From Curtobacterium sp. VKM Ac-2865 (GTDB lineage: Bacteria; Actinomycetota; Actinomycetes; Actinomycetales; Microbacteriaceae), in the NCBI RefSeq assembly GCF_015350905.1, contig NZ_JADKRZ010000001.1, forward strand, positions 806,001 to 870,000: a DNA stretch of 64,000 nucleotides, in the 5' to 3' direction. Shown one piece after another: positions 31,258-41,571 of this stretch. The position numbers and the translations under genes were made by a program. Each line of letters begins with the position of its first letter. Position 1 is the stretch's first letter. The notes under the pieces are model-generated. The model saw only the letters and a program-made list of their open reading frames with translations, did no database searches and was not told where the DNA came from.

Positions 31258-32265
31258 GTGGACGACCTCGACCCGCAGCTGCTCCGGACCCTCCGTGCCG
31301 TCGCCGACGCCGGCTCCATCACCGGTGCCGCGGCGTCCCTCGGGTACAGCCAGCCTGCCGTCAGCCAGCTGCTCCAGCGCGCAGAACAGCGACTCGGCCA
31401 CGCCCTCGTGCTCCGCGGTGCCCGCGGCGTGAGCCTGACCGAGGCCGGGCAGGTCCTCGCCGACCACGCCCTGCACGTGCAGGCAGCGTTGACCGCCGCC
31501 CGCGAGGACCTCGACGCCGTCGGCGGCCTCACCCGCGGGCGGGTCCGGATCGCCGGGTTCCCGAGTGCGTCCTCCACGCTCGTCCCGGCCGTGCTCGCCT
31601 GGCTGGCCGACCGCGTCCCCGGCGTCACGACCACCTACGTCGAGGTCGAACCGCCCGAGGCGCTCGCGATGCTGCGGCGCGGGGAGGCGGACGTCGCGCT
31701 GACCTTCACCTACGTGGGCGACGAGGTCGGGGCGGTGCCGGACCCGGGGCTGCTGACGCGGTCGATCGGGCGGGACCCGTTGGCGCTGGTCACGCCGGTG
31801 GGGGCAGGTGCGGTTGCGGAGTCGGCGGTCCGGTCTGGAGGCTCGGATCGCGGTGGTCCCGTCGGTACGGGTGGCGCCGTGGCTGGGTCAGGCGCTGCTG
31901 CTGGCGACCGGTCGGTCGTCGTGGACCTCGCGTCGCAGCGGGACGCCCGGTGGATCGGGGGCTGCCCGCGCTGCCGGGGGCACCTGCTCGCCTCGTGCGC
32001 GACGGCCGGGTTCACGCCGGACATCGTGCTCGAGACCGACAACGCCGCAGCGGTCGTGGGGCTCGTCGCAGCGGGGCTCGGGGTGGCGCTGCTCCCCCGG
32101 TTGGCCCTCGCGACGACGGTCATCCCCGCCGGGGTGTCGGTCGACCCCGTGGACGAGGACCTGGCCCGCCACGTCGAGGTCGTCGTCGCCCGCGGGGCCG
32201 AGCGGGTGCCGAGTGTCCGCGCCACGCTCGAGGCCGTGCGGTCGGCCGCGGCCCTGCTCGCCTGA
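31258..32265 (+). CDS. LysR-family transcriptional regulator with low-complexity insert
   Basis: 335 residues. N-terminal winged helix-turn-helix (LLRTLRAVADAGSITGAAASLGYSQPAVSQLLQRAEQRLG) and a C-terminal periplasmic-binding-like effector domain (GRVRIAGFPSASSTLVPAVLAWL to the end). Between residues about 183 and 218 there is a Gly/Ala/Ser-rich insert not expected in the family, encoded by DNA with the dispersed GGTCTGGAGGCTCG motif (31832-31845). The core resumes at VVVDLASQRDARWIGGCPRCRGHLL. It probably regulates the divergent aminotransferase gene. The ligand is unknown. Confidence 0.87.
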   Translation: MDDLDPQLLRTLRAVADAGSITGAAASLGYSQPAVSQLLQRAEQRLGHALVLRGARGVSLTEAGQVLADHALHVQAALTAAREDLDAVGGLTRGRVRIAGFPSASSTLVPAVLAWLADRVPGVTTTYVEVEPPEALAMLRRGEADVALTFTYVGDEVGAVPDPGLLTRSIGRDPLALVTPVGAGAVAESAVRSGGSDRGGPVGTGGAVAGSGAAAGDRSVVVDLASQRDARWIGGCPRCRGHLLASCATAGFTPDIVLETDNAAAVVGLVAAGLGVALLPRLALATTVIPAGVSVDPVDEDLARHVEVVVARGAERVPSVRATLEAVRSAAALLA

Positions 32266-32301
32266 GCCGCGTGGGTTCGGTCCGCGGCGCGGGTTCGCGG
32301 T

Positions 32302-32357
32302 GCCGAGACTCGGCTGCGCGGACATCCTGCGGGTGCCGGAACGCGCACGGTGTCCGC
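32302..32357. terminator. Hairpins in the lysR/uppS convergent gap
   Basis: GCCGAG-A-CTCGGC at 32302-32314 and the spaced pair GCGGACA (32318-32324)/TGTCCGC (32351-32357) lie in the 127-base gap between convergent genes. They are plausible weak terminators for both. Confidence 0.4.
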
Positions 32358-32392
32358 GGGGGCGAGACTCGTGCCCGCGCCGCCGCCCGGGG

Positions 32393-33190
32393 TCAGGCGG
32401 TCGGGACGTCCACCGCGCCGCCGAAGCGCCGGTCGCGGCGGGCGTACTCCTCCACCGCGCCCCACAGGTCGGTGCGCCGGAAGTCCGGCCAGAGCCGGTC
32501 GAGGAACACCATCTCCGCGTACGCCGACTGCCACAGCAGGAAGTTGCTGGTCCGCTGTTCGCCCGAGCTCCGCAGGAACAGGTCGACGTCGGGCATGTCC
32601 GGCACGTAGAGGCGGCGGGCCAGGGCCTTCTCGGTCACCTGGCTCGGCTTGAGCTTCCCCGCGGCGACGTCCTCGGCCATCCCCCGGACGGCGTCGACGA
32701 TCTCGTTCCGGCCGCCGTAGTTGACGCACATGGTCAGCGTCAGGACGTCGTTGCCCGCCGTCATCCGTTCGGCGGTCTCGAGCTCGTCGATGACGCTCCG
32801 CCACAGCCGAGGACGCCGACCGGCCCACCGCACCCGCACGCCCCACTCGTTGAGCTGGTCGCGCCGACGCCGGATCACGTCGCGGTTGAAGCCCATCAGG
32901 AAGCGCACCTCCTCGGGGGAACGCTTCCAGTTCTCCGTCGAGAACGCATAGGCCGAGATGTGCTTGACGCCGATCTGGATCCCGCCGGCGACGACGTCGA
33001 GGAGCGAGGCCTCGCCCGCCTTGTGGCCCTCGATCCGCGTGAGCCCACGGCCGTTCGCCCACCGACCGTTGCCGTCCATCACGATCGCCACGTGCTCGGG
33101 GACGAACCGCTGCGGGATCGCCGGGGGCGTCTGCCCCGTCCAGTCGACCGGACGGAAGGGCTCGGGAGCGTCGGTGCGGCGGGGGCTCAT
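32393..33190 (-). CDS. uppS: Isoprenyl transferase (undecaprenyl diphosphate synthase type)
   Basis: 265-residue cis-prenyltransferase that lengthens prenyl diphosphates with IPP for the cell-wall lipid carrier. Seen: [18 protein letters not shown] with the catalytic Asp, [27 protein letters not shown], and the C-terminal [28 protein letters not shown] with the IPP-binding Arg pair. The chain length is not determinable. ATG 33190 overlaps the recO stop by four bases. The upstream continuation of the frame lies within recO and is not family-like. Confidence 0.95.
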   Translation of the reverse strand: MSPRRTDAPEPFRPVDWTGQTPPAIPQRFVPEHVAIVMDGNGRWANGRGLTRIEGHKAGEASLLDVVAGGIQIGVKHISAYAFSTENWKRSPEEVRFLMGFNRDVIRRRRDQLNEWGVRVRWAGRRPRLWRSVIDELETAERMTAGNDVLTLTMCVNYGGRNEIVDAVRGMAEDVAAGKLKPSQVTEKALARRLYVPDMPDVDLFLRSSGEQRTSNFLLWQSAYAEMVFLDRLWPDFRRTDLWGAVEEYARRDRRFGGAVDVPTA

Positions 33191-34026
33191 GCGGTGCTGG
33201 TTCCTTCGTGGACGTCGGGGAGGGCCGGGGTCGGCGTCGCGGCGACCGCCCGTGCCGTCGCAGCCGGCCCGTCGTGCGTGAGCGGAACCGGGGCGGGGTG
33301 CTCCGTGCGGTCGACGTGCGGCAGCGACTTGAGCGATCGTTCCAGGTGCCACTGGGCGTACGCGGCGACCACGCCGGAGGCCCGCGACCTGGTCCGTTCG
33401 TCCGCCGCGTCCACCGAGGCCCAGTCCCCCGCGAGCAGCGACCCCAGGATGTCGAGCGTCGTGACGTCGAGTCGCGGCGACCCGGGCGGCGCAGCCCCGT
33501 CCGCCACGACCCCGCCGAGCTGGACGACGAACGCCGAGTGCGGGCCAGGCTCGCCCGTGACCGCGCAGTCCGAGAACGAGGGCGCCCACCCCGCGATGCT
33601 CATCGCCCGCAGCAGGTAGGAGTCGAGCGTCGCGGACGGCACGTGCTCGCCGCGGGACAGCGACCGCAGTGCCCCGACGAGGAGCAGGTACTGCTGCAGG
33701 CCGGCGTCCGCCTCACTCAGACGGTCGGCGGTCTCGACCATGGCGCTGGCCGCGGTGTACGCGCTGTAGTCGGCCACGATCTGCGCGCCGTACGCCCCGA
33801 GGGACTCGGCCTGCGTGACGATGTCGAGCGAGCGGCCCTCGTAGAACTGGGCGTCGACGACCATGAACGGCTCGAGGCGGCTGCCGAACTTCGACGCCGT
33901 CCGCCGCACGCCCTTCGCGACCGCACGGATCTTGCCGTGCTGGCGGCTGAGCATGGTGACGATGCGGTCCGCCTCACCGAGCTTGTGGGTGCGGAGCACG
34001 ACGCACTCGTCCCGGTACAGCGGCAT
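33187..34026 (-). CDS. recO: DNA repair protein RecO
   Basis: 279 residues. N-terminal OB-fold ([39 protein letters not shown]) followed by the helical RecO_C domain. It helps RecR load RecA on SSB-coated DNA during gap repair. In [14 protein letters not shown], where the RecO_C zinc site is expected, only one Cys remains, so the zinc is probably absent, as in many actinobacteria. The last 35 residues are Pro/Ala/Thr-rich. ATG 34026 fits [14 protein letters not shown]. Forms a two-gene operon with uppS. Upstream lie a tandem array and a 47-bp palindrome. Confidence 0.93.
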   Translation of the reverse strand: MPLYRDECVVLRTHKLGEADRIVTMLSRQHGKIRAVAKGVRRTASKFGSRLEPFMVVDAQFYEGRSLDIVTQAESLGAYGAQIVADYSAYTAASAMVETADRLSEADAGLQQYLLLVGALRSLSRGEHVPSATLDSYLLRAMSIAGWAPSFSDCAVTGEPGPHSAFVVQLGGVVADGAAPPGSPRLDVTTLDILGSLLAGDWASVDAADERTRSRASGVVAAYAQWHLERSLKSLPHVDRTEHPAPVPLTHDGPAATARAVAATPTPALPDVHEGTSTA

Positions 34027-34072
34027 GCCCCCAGTATCCCCCGCCGCGCCGACACCCCGCTCCAGGCGCGGC

Positions 34073-34129
34073 CGCGCGCAGCGGGTCCTCTCGCGCGTCG
34101 CGGGTCCTCCCGCGCGTAGCGGGTCACAT
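34073..34129. repeat. Three tandem 19-bp repeats upstream of recO
   Basis: Units 34073-34091, 34092-34110 and 34111-34129, each of the form CGCGCGYMGCGGGTCCTCY (last unit diverged at its end). Same unit length and a similar core as the array at 7528. They begin 46 bases before the recO ATG. Confidence 0.8.
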
Positions 34130-34192
34130 CTTCCGACCTGCAACGCGCGAATCCGCTTGCCATCACACCCGACATGGGTGCGAACGCACCAC

Positions 34193-34239
34193 GGCCGGGA
34201 GGCGCGGTGCGGGTCGGACCCGCACCGCGCCTCCCGGCC
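34193..34239. repeat. 47-bp perfect palindrome
   Basis: Two 23-base arms (34193-34215 and 34217-34239) are exact reverse complements around one central base. Left arm begins GGCCGGGAGGCGCGG. It lies in the leuA-recO gap. With a usable loop it is the longest perfect stem in the window. Confidence 0.9.
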
Positions 34240-34290
34240 CCGGTCACGCCGTCCAGCCCCGCACTCGCACTAGCCCGCGCAACCAAGACC

Positions 34291-34352
34291 GCTGAGATCG
34301 CACTTCGTGTCGGGTCCTCGCTTCGCGAGCCGGCACGAAGTGCGATCTCAGC
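34291..34352. repeat. 62-bp palindromic element, copy A3
   Basis: 23-base arms (34291-34313 and 34330-34352) with one mismatch; arm core GATCGCACTTCGTGTCGG; 16-base loop. It lies 38 bases after the leuA stop, so it probably acts as the leuA terminator. Same 62-bp length as A1 and A2. Confidence 0.88.
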
Positions 34353-34390
34353 GCGGGCGGGCGTGCTCCGAGCCGCAGAGCGGCGCGGTG

Positions 34391-36253
<1,863 letters not shown>

Positions 36254-36269
<16 letters not shown>

Positions 36270-36298
36270 CAGCGAAGGAGGAGGAGCGCCGAGTACAT
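36254..36298 (-). CDS. leuL: leuA leader peptide (leucine attenuator)
   Basis: 14-residue ORF with sequence MYSALLLLRCRDEA. Four consecutive Leu codons (CTC CTC CTC CTT) are at 36275-36286. It starts 132 bases upstream of leuA, directly after a promoter, and ends inside an 11-bp stem. Leader-peptide control of leuA has been predicted by comparative work in other actinobacteria, so both content and place fit. Probably translated from a leaderless transcript. The regulation itself is inferred from the sequence layout. Confidence 0.75.
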
Positions 36299-36305
36299 CC
36301 CGTTC

Positions 36306-36334
36306 ACCGTAGCACCGCACGTCACCCGTGTGAC
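36306..36334 (-). promoter_or_regulatory. Promoter of the leuL-leuA transcript
   Basis: Minus strand GTCACA (36329-36334), 17-base spacer, TACGGT (36306-36311). The hexamer ends seven bases before the leader ATG, so transcription would start at or next to that ATG. Confidence 0.6.
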
Positions 36335-36392
36335 AGCGCGGCGTGCGCGGGGTCGCCGGTGCCGCGCCCGCCGCGACGGGCGCGGCAGCGCG

Positions 36393-37790
36393 TCAGTCGA
36401 CCGCGAGGGCCTCCGTCGGCGAGACGCGCATCGCCCGGCGGACCGGGGCGACCGTGGCGGCGACCGCGAGGACGAGTGCCCCGACGACCACGATGAAGAT
36501 CGTCAGCGGCGGCAGTACCGGTGCTCCGGGCGACCCCAGCGACCCGAGCAGCGTCTGCCCGCCGACCCAGCCGTACACCGTGCCGAGCACCAACCCGGTG
36601 ACGACGGCCGCGACCACCATCTGGACGGCCTCGGTGATGATCATCCGACGGACCTGCGCCCCGGTGAGCCCCAGCACCCGCAGGAGCCCGAGCTCGCGGC
36701 GCCGCTGCAGCACACCGAGCGCGAGGGCATTGACGACCCCGACGGCGGCGATCACGGCGGAGAAGCCGACGATCACGCTGACGACCCCGTTGACCTGCAC
36801 GAAGACGTCCCGGAGCTGCTCGACCTGCGCCTTGCCGCCGCCGCCGAACTGTGCGCGGAGCTGCTCCTCGAGCAGGTGCTGCATCATCCCGAGGGCGACG
36901 GCGAACGTGACCAGCAGCGTCACGCCGATGACGAGCCCGATGGTCGCCCGCGAGGCACGCCCGGGTGCCCGCAGCGCGTTCCGGCCAGCGAGGAGCACCA
37001 CCGGGTCCTTCGCGCCGATCCGTCCGATCAGGGACAGGACCGGCGGCATCACGAGCGTGGCACCGACGGCGACGCCGGCGAACGAGATGAACCCGCCGAG
37101 GGCCGCGGGGAGCACGGCGATCGGGGTGCTGGAGCTGAGCAGGAGGCCGAGCAGCATCAGCGCAGCGCCGCCGGCCATGAGCAGGATCGCCCAGACCTTC
37201 CGCGGCAGGCCCGACTTGACGTCGTCGTGGCTCGGTTCGACGACGGACGACAGGGCCTGCAACGGGGTGACGGTCAGCACGCGACGCGACCCGACCGCGA
37301 AGGCCCCCCAGGTGGCGAGCACGACGGCGATGACCGGGAGCACGAGCTGCCACGGCACGAGTGTGTACGACGTGTCGGGCAGGAAGCCGTTGCCGCGGAG
37401 CACCGCGACGAACAGCGCGGACAGCCCGGTGCCGACGACGACGCCGATGAGGCCACCGATCACCCCGACCACCAGCCCGGCGCGGGTGATCCTGGAACGC
37501 AGGGTGGCACCGGTGGCGCCCACGAGCCGCTGGAGCGCGATGACCCGCGTCTGTCCGGCGATCAGCGTGGCGCAGGTGTTGGCGGTGACGATCGCCCCGA
37601 CGTACAGCGCGATGCCGAGGAAGAGCCACCCGACGACGTCGAGCACGGACTTCACCGAGGCGACGTCGCCCAGGCCGGCCGTCCGGAGTGCCTCGGTCAC
37701 GATGCCCGGCGCGATGACCAGCGCGGAACCGAACGTGGTGCCGAGCGCGGCGACGAGGATGGTGGGCGAGAAGTCGCGGACGGCGTTCAT
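36393..37790 (-). CDS. FtsX-like ABC transporter permease
   Basis: 465-residue membrane protein with two FtsX-type domains (about residues 48-125 and 335-455), each with three or four helices. Seen: IVTANTCATLIAGQTRVIALQRLVGATGATLRSRI in the first, and VNALALGVLQRRRELGLLRVLGLTGAQVRRMIITEA in the second. It lacks the large extracytoplasmic domains of MacB, so the membrane part is compact. ATG 37790 overlaps the ATPase stop by four bases. With that ATPase and the two-component system it resembles antibiotic- or envelope-stress export modules. Substrate unknown. Confidence 0.88.
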   Translation of the reverse strand: MNAVRDFSPTILVAALGTTFGSALVIAPGIVTEALRTAGLGDVASVKSVLDVVGWLFLGIALYVGAIVTANTCATLIAGQTRVIALQRLVGATGATLRSRITRAGLVVGVIGGLIGVVVGTGLSALFVAVLRGNGFLPDTSYTLVPWQLVLPVIAVVLATWGAFAVGSRRVLTVTPLQALSSVVEPSHDDVKSGLPRKVWAILLMAGGAALMLLGLLLSSSTPIAVLPAALGGFISFAGVAVGATLVMPPVLSLIGRIGAKDPVVLLAGRNALRAPGRASRATIGLVIGVTLLVTFAVALGMMQHLLEEQLRAQFGGGGKAQVEQLRDVFVQVNGVVSVIVGFSAVIAAVGVVNALALGVLQRRRELGLLRVLGLTGAQVRRMIITEAVQMVVAAVVTGLVLGTVYGWVGGQTLLGSLGSPGAPVLPPLTIFIVVVGALVLAVAATVAPVRRAMRVSPTEALAVD

Positions 37791-38539
37791 GCTGCGGCCT
37801 CCATCCCGAGCATCGTGGTGGAGATCTCGGCGGCGCTCATCGCGGGGCGGTCGCCCACGATGCGGCCGTCGGCGAGGAACAGGATGCGGTCCGCGTTGGC
37901 GGCGGCGACCGGGTCGTGGGTCACCATCACGACGCTCTGGCCCCACTCGGCGACGGCACCGCGGAGGATCCCGAGGACGTCCCGCCCCGTGCGGGAGTCG
38001 AGGGCGCCGGTCGGTTCGTCGGCGACGACGACGGCAGGACGGGACGCCAACGCGCGGGCGATCGCGACGCGCTGCTGCTGCCCGCCGGACAGCTGGTGCG
38101 GACGGTGCGAGAGCCGGTTTCCCAGCCCGAGCTGGTCCACGAGCCGGTCGATCCAGGCGTTCTCCTCAGCAGACGTCCGGTGCCCGCCGAGCAGGAACGG
38201 CAGCCGGATGTTCTCGCTGACGTCGAGCGTCGGGACCAGGTTGAACGACTGGAAGACGAAGCCGAGCCGGCGCCGCCGGAGCTCGGTGAGGTCCTTGTCG
38301 CCGAGGTCGGTGATGTCGACGCCGTCGATGTGGATGCGGCCGGTCGACACGGTGTCGAGCCCGGCTGCGACGTGCATGAGCGTGGACTTGCCGGAGCCGG
38401 ACGGGCCCATCACCGCGGTGAACTCGCCCGCGCCGATGTCGACGCTGACGTCGTCGAGTGCGGTGACGCGGCGGGCCGCGTCACCGAAGTGCTTGGAGAC
38501 GTGGTCGAGTCGGATGATGGGAGCGTGGCTGGTGGTCAT
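37787..38539 (-). CDS. MacB/LolD-type ABC transporter ATP-binding protein
   Basis: 250-residue nucleotide-binding subunit. Walker A GPSGSGKST, Q-loop VFQSFNLVPTLDVSENI, signature LSGGQQQR, Walker B VVVADEPTGALD, and switch His in MVTHDPVAA are intact. The ALDDVSVDIGAGEFTAVMGPSGSGKST N-terminal pattern is that of the MacB/LolD group that pairs with FtsX-like permeases. ATG 38539. The 130-base gap upstream holds a palindrome that may be the target of the adjacent response regulator. Confidence 0.93.
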   Translation of the reverse strand: MTTSHAPIIRLDHVSKHFGDAARRVTALDDVSVDIGAGEFTAVMGPSGSGKSTLMHVAAGLDTVSTGRIHIDGVDITDLGDKDLTELRRRRLGFVFQSFNLVPTLDVSENIRLPFLLGGHRTSAEENAWIDRLVDQLGLGNRLSHRPHQLSGGQQQRVAIARALASRPAVVVADEPTGALDSRTGRDVLGILRGAVAEWGQSVVMVTHDPVAAANADRILFLADGRIVGDRPAMSAAEISTTMLGMEAAA

Positions 38540-38628
38540 GGTCCAACGATGACGCCCAGGAGGCCCGTCCCGCGTCCGCCGGTCGGCTCCTGTGGATGGA
38601 CCGCTCGGTGCACTTCCCGGTGCAGGAC

Positions 38629-38644
38629 TCATCCTGTCGGATGA
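38629..38644. promoter_or_regulatory. Candidate response-regulator operator
   Basis: TCATCC-TGTC-GGATGA, a perfect 6+6 palindrome, 90 bases upstream of the ABC ATPase start and 26 after the response-regulator stop. NarL/LuxR-type dimers bind sites of this size. The assignment is by position only. Confidence 0.4.
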
Positions 38645-38669
38645 CGTCGCGACACCGCATGGTGCGGGG

Positions 38670-39341
38670 TCAGTCCTTCGTGACGAGGCCGTGCTCGTGG
38701 GCGAAGACCACCAGGCGGACCCGGTCGCGCAGGCCGAGCTTGCTGAGGACCCGGGAGATGTGGGTCTTGACCGTCGCCTCGCTCACGAACTCGTGCTGGG
38801 CGATCTCGCTGTTGCTGAACCCACGGGCGGCGAGGTCGAAGATCTCGCGTTCCCGCGGCGTGAGGTCGTTGACCGCGGCGGGGACGTTCGCGGCCCGCTC
38901 GGCGGTGTCGTCGTACCGTCGGAGGAGTTCGCGGGTCGCCGACGCCGCGAAGACCGCCGTGCCCGCGTGCACGGTGCGGATCGCTGCGAGCAGGAACTCG
39001 GGGTCGGCGTCCTTGAGCACGAAGCCGCTGGCACCCGCGCGGATGGCCTTGGCAGCGGCCTCGTCGAAGTCGAACGTCGTCAGCACCAGGACCTTGGCGC
39101 CGTCCGTGCCGGAGTCCTCGACGATGCGCGCGGTGGCGGTGATGCCGTCCATCACGGGCATGCGGACGTCCATGAGCACCACGTCGGGTCGACTCTGATG
39201 GACGAGCTCGACGCCCTCGGCGCCGTTGCCGGCCTCTCCGACGAAGCGTAGGTCCGGCTGGGAGTCGATGAGCATCCGGATGCCGGTGCGGAAGAGCGCC
39301 TGGTCGTCGACGAGGGCGACGCGGATGGGGGTGTCGGTCAT
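38670..39341 (-). CDS. LuxR/NarL-family response regulator
   Basis: 223 residues. Receiver domain with acidic pair Asp12/Asp13, phospho-acceptor Asp58 in LMDVRMP and Lys in VLKDAD, then a Gly/Ala-rich linker. The LuxR helix-turn-helix is at about residues 158-215 (LTPREREIFDLAARGFSNSEIAQHEFVSEATVKTHISRVLSKLGLRDR). ATG 39341 overlaps the kinase stop by four bases. The likely target is the adjacent ABC pair. Confidence 0.94.
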   Translation of the reverse strand: MTDTPIRVALVDDQALFRTGIRMLIDSQPDLRFVGEAGNGAEGVELVHQSRPDVVLMDVRMPVMDGITATARIVEDSGTDGAKVLVLTTFDFDEAAAKAIRAGASGFVLKDADPEFLLAAIRTVHAGTAVFAASATRELLRRYDDTAERAANVPAAVNDLTPREREIFDLAARGFSNSEIAQHEFVSEATVKTHISRVLSKLGLRDRVRLVVFAHEHGLVTKD

Positions 39342-40603
39342 GGCGCGGTGCGCTCCTGGTCGGTCGAGGTGAAGAGTCCGCGGGGCATCTGCCCGGTGGC
39401 GGGGTGTGCTGGCATGCGGACGGCGACGGCGAAGTCCTGCCCGCGCGGACCCGCGGTCATCGTGCCTCCGGACAGGGTCGCACGCTCCCGCATCCCCACC
39501 AGTCCGTGGCCGGTGCCGGGTCCGGCGCGGCCGTCGTCGGAGCGACGGTTCACCACGTCGATCTCGACGGTGTCGGGGCGGTAGGTCAGGGACGCGTGGA
39601 CCGGGGTGCCGCGTTCGCCGTGCTTGTAGGCGTTCGTCAGGCTCTCCTGCACGATCCGGTACACCGCGAGCTGCGTGCTCGTCGGCAGGCTGCTCGGGTC
39701 ACCGATGCGTTCGACGTCGACCTCGAGGCCGACCTCGCGCATCTCCCCGACGAGCCGTTCGATGTCGTCGATGTCCGGGGTCGGCGTGGTGCCCTGCTCG
39801 TGCCGCAGCGCCCCGAGGAGTTCGCGGACGTCACCGAGCGCCCGCCTGGCCGTGCTCGAGATCGTCCCGAGCGCCTGGTCCGCCACCGCGGGGTCGGCCT
39901 TGAGCGCGTACCGCGCACCGTCGGCCTGCGCGATCACCACGGCGAGGGAGTGCGCGACGATGTCGTGCATGTCGCGGGCGATGCTGACGCGCTCCTGCTC
40001 CACAGCGACCGCGCGGTCGGCACGAGCGGCGTCTCGTTCCGCCAGCAGCTGGGCCTCACGACTCATCCGCGCGGTCTGGCGCGTCCGGGCGACCACGCCA
40101 CCGAGCCACGGCAACAGCAGCAGCGCGAGCACGACGATCAGGACGGCGCCGAAGACCCTCCCGGACTCGATCACGGGCCCGTCCTGGGTCGGTTCGTGCA
40201 GGCGCGTGATGTAGTCCGGGATCCCGACGTACAGGGCCGCCGTCAGGGCACCGGCGATCGCCGAGACCGCGCCGGCGACCCGGACTCGCTGGCTGCCGTA
40301 CGCGCTGGTCGTGTACATGACGCCGGCGATGAAGATGTTCGACGGGTCCGGCTGCTGACCGGTCACCATCTGGTAGATCGCAGTGATCCAGGCGACCGAG
40401 AGCGCCAGACCCGGCGACAGACGCCGGAGGGCCAACGCCGCGGTCATCCCGACGACGATGACCGCCTGGTCGCGCGCGAAGAGCCCGCCCGACGCCACGA
40501 GCACCACGAGCCCCCCGAGGCCCACGGCGATGAGGACGTCGGTGACGATCTGGCTGCGCAGCACGGGACGGAACACCCGTCCACGGTACGACTGGCGGGG
40601 CAC
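39338..40603 (-). CDS. Sensor histidine kinase (HisKA_3 type)
   Basis: About 421 residues. Four to five N-terminal helices form a membrane sensor without a large outer domain. A coiled-coil-like RTRQTARMSREAQLLAERDAARADR leads to the HisKA_3 box SIARDMHDIVAHSL with the phosphorylated His near residue 213. The HATPase domain ends with GTGHGLVGMRERATLSGG. The start is uncertain: GTG 40603 is used because the frame extends upstream into era, and GTG 40576 is an alternative. It lies 29 bases after era, so read-through from the hrcA-era operon is possible. Confidence 0.88.
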   Translation of the reverse strand: MPRQSYRGRVFRPVLRSQIVTDVLIAVGLGGLVVLVASGGLFARDQAVIVVGMTAALALRRLSPGLALSVAWITAIYQMVTGQQPDPSNIFIAGVMYTTSAYGSQRVRVAGAVSAIAGALTAALYVGIPDYITRLHEPTQDGPVIESGRVFGAVLIVVLALLLLPWLGGVVARTRQTARMSREAQLLAERDAARADRAVAVEQERVSIARDMHDIVAHSLAVVIAQADGARYALKADPAVADQALGTISSTARRALGDVRELLGALRHEQGTTPTPDIDDIERLVGEMREVGLEVDVERIGDPSSLPTSTQLAVYRIVQESLTNAYKHGERGTPVHASLTYRPDTVEIDVVNRRSDDGRAGPGTGHGLVGMRERATLSGGTMTAGPRGQDFAVAVRMPAHPATGQMPRGLFTSTDQERTAP

Positions 40604-40632
40604 GTGCGCGTCCGTCCGTCGGATGACCGGCG

Positions 40633-41571
40633 TCAGAAGCCCAGGCGCCCGAGCTGCTTCGGGTCGCGCTGCCACTCCTTGGCGACCTTCACCCGGATGT
40701 TGAGGTACACGTGGCGTCCGCCGAGCAGCGACTCGATCTCGGCGCGTGCGCGGATGCCGACGTCCTTCAGCCGCTCGCCCTTGTGTCCGATGACGATCGA
40801 CTTCTGGCTGTCCCGCTCCACGAACAGGTTCGCGAAGATCCGCAGCGGCCCGCTGGGATCGTCGTCGGGGTCGGGTTCGACCATGTCCTCGATGAGCACG
40901 GCCAGGGAGTGCGGGAGCTCGTCACGGACGCCCTCGAGGGCGGCTTCGCGGATGAGCTCGGAGATGCGCTCCTCGTTCGTCTCCTCGGTGATGGCGTCCG
41001 CGCCGTACAGTGCCGGCGACTCGGGCATCAGTTTGGTGATCTCCATGAGCAAGGCGTCGAGCTGGGTGCCCTCCGTGCCGGAGGTCGGCACGATGGCGTC
41101 CCACTCGCGGAGTTCCGACACGGCCAGGAGCTGCTGCGCAATCTTCTCCTTGCCGGCACGGTCGACCTTCGTCACGATCGCGACCTTCTTGGCGCGGGGG
41201 AAGTGGTCGAGGGTCTCGTTGATGAAGCGGTCGCCCGGGCCGATCGGTTCGTTCGCCGGCACGCAGAACCCGATGACGTCGACGTCGCCGAGGGTGGACT
41301 GCACGAGGTCGTTGAGCCGTTCGCCGAGGAGCGTGCGGGGGCGGTGCACGCCGGGGGTGTCGACGATGATCACCTGCCCGTCGGGGCGGTGCACGATCCC
41401 GCGGATGGCCCGTCGTGTCGTCTGCGGCTTCGACGAGGTGATCGCGACCTTCTCGCCGACGAGCGCGTTCGTCAGCGTGGACTTGCCGACGTTTGGGCGG
41501 CCGACGAACGACACGAAGCCGGCTCGGTAGGTGGTGGGGCGCTCGGTGACGCCGTCGTCGGTGTCGCTCAT
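40633..41571 (-). CDS. era: GTPase Era
   Basis: 312-residue ribosome-assembly GTPase that binds the 3' end of 16S rRNA. G1 GRPNVGKST, G2 region TTRRAIRGI, G3 DTPGVHRPR, G4 TKVD (Thr replacing Asn, seen in other actinobacterial Era), then a C-terminal KH domain around FVERDSQKSIVIGHKGERLKDVG. ATG 41571 overlaps the corC stop by four bases. With ybeY and rsmE upstream, this operon groups 16S rRNA maturation and modification factors. Confidence 0.96.
   Translation of the reverse strand: MSDTDDGVTERPTTYRAGFVSFVGRPNVGKSTLTNALVGEKVAITSSKPQTTRRAIRGIVHRPDGQVIIVDTPGVHRPRTLLGERLNDLVQSTLGDVDVIGFCVPANEPIGPGDRFINETLDHFPRAKKVAIVTKVDRAGKEKIAQQLLAVSELREWDAIVPTSGTEGTQLDALLMEITKLMPESPALYGADAITEETNEERISELIREAALEGVRDELPHSLAVLIEDMVEPDPDDDPSGPLRIFANLFVERDSQKSIVIGHKGERLKDVGIRARAEIESLLGGRHVYLNIRVKVAKEWQRDPKQLGRLGF

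Larger units (their letters stand above)
34027..34390. other. Repeat-rich gap between leuA and recO
   Basis: 364 bases with no gene. It contains three 19-bp tandem repeats (34073-34129), a GGTGCG/CGCACC hairpin near 34177-34190, a 47-bp perfect palindrome (34193-34239) and palindromic element A3 (34291-34352). The recO promoter must lie within it on the minus strand but was not identified. Confidence 0.7.
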
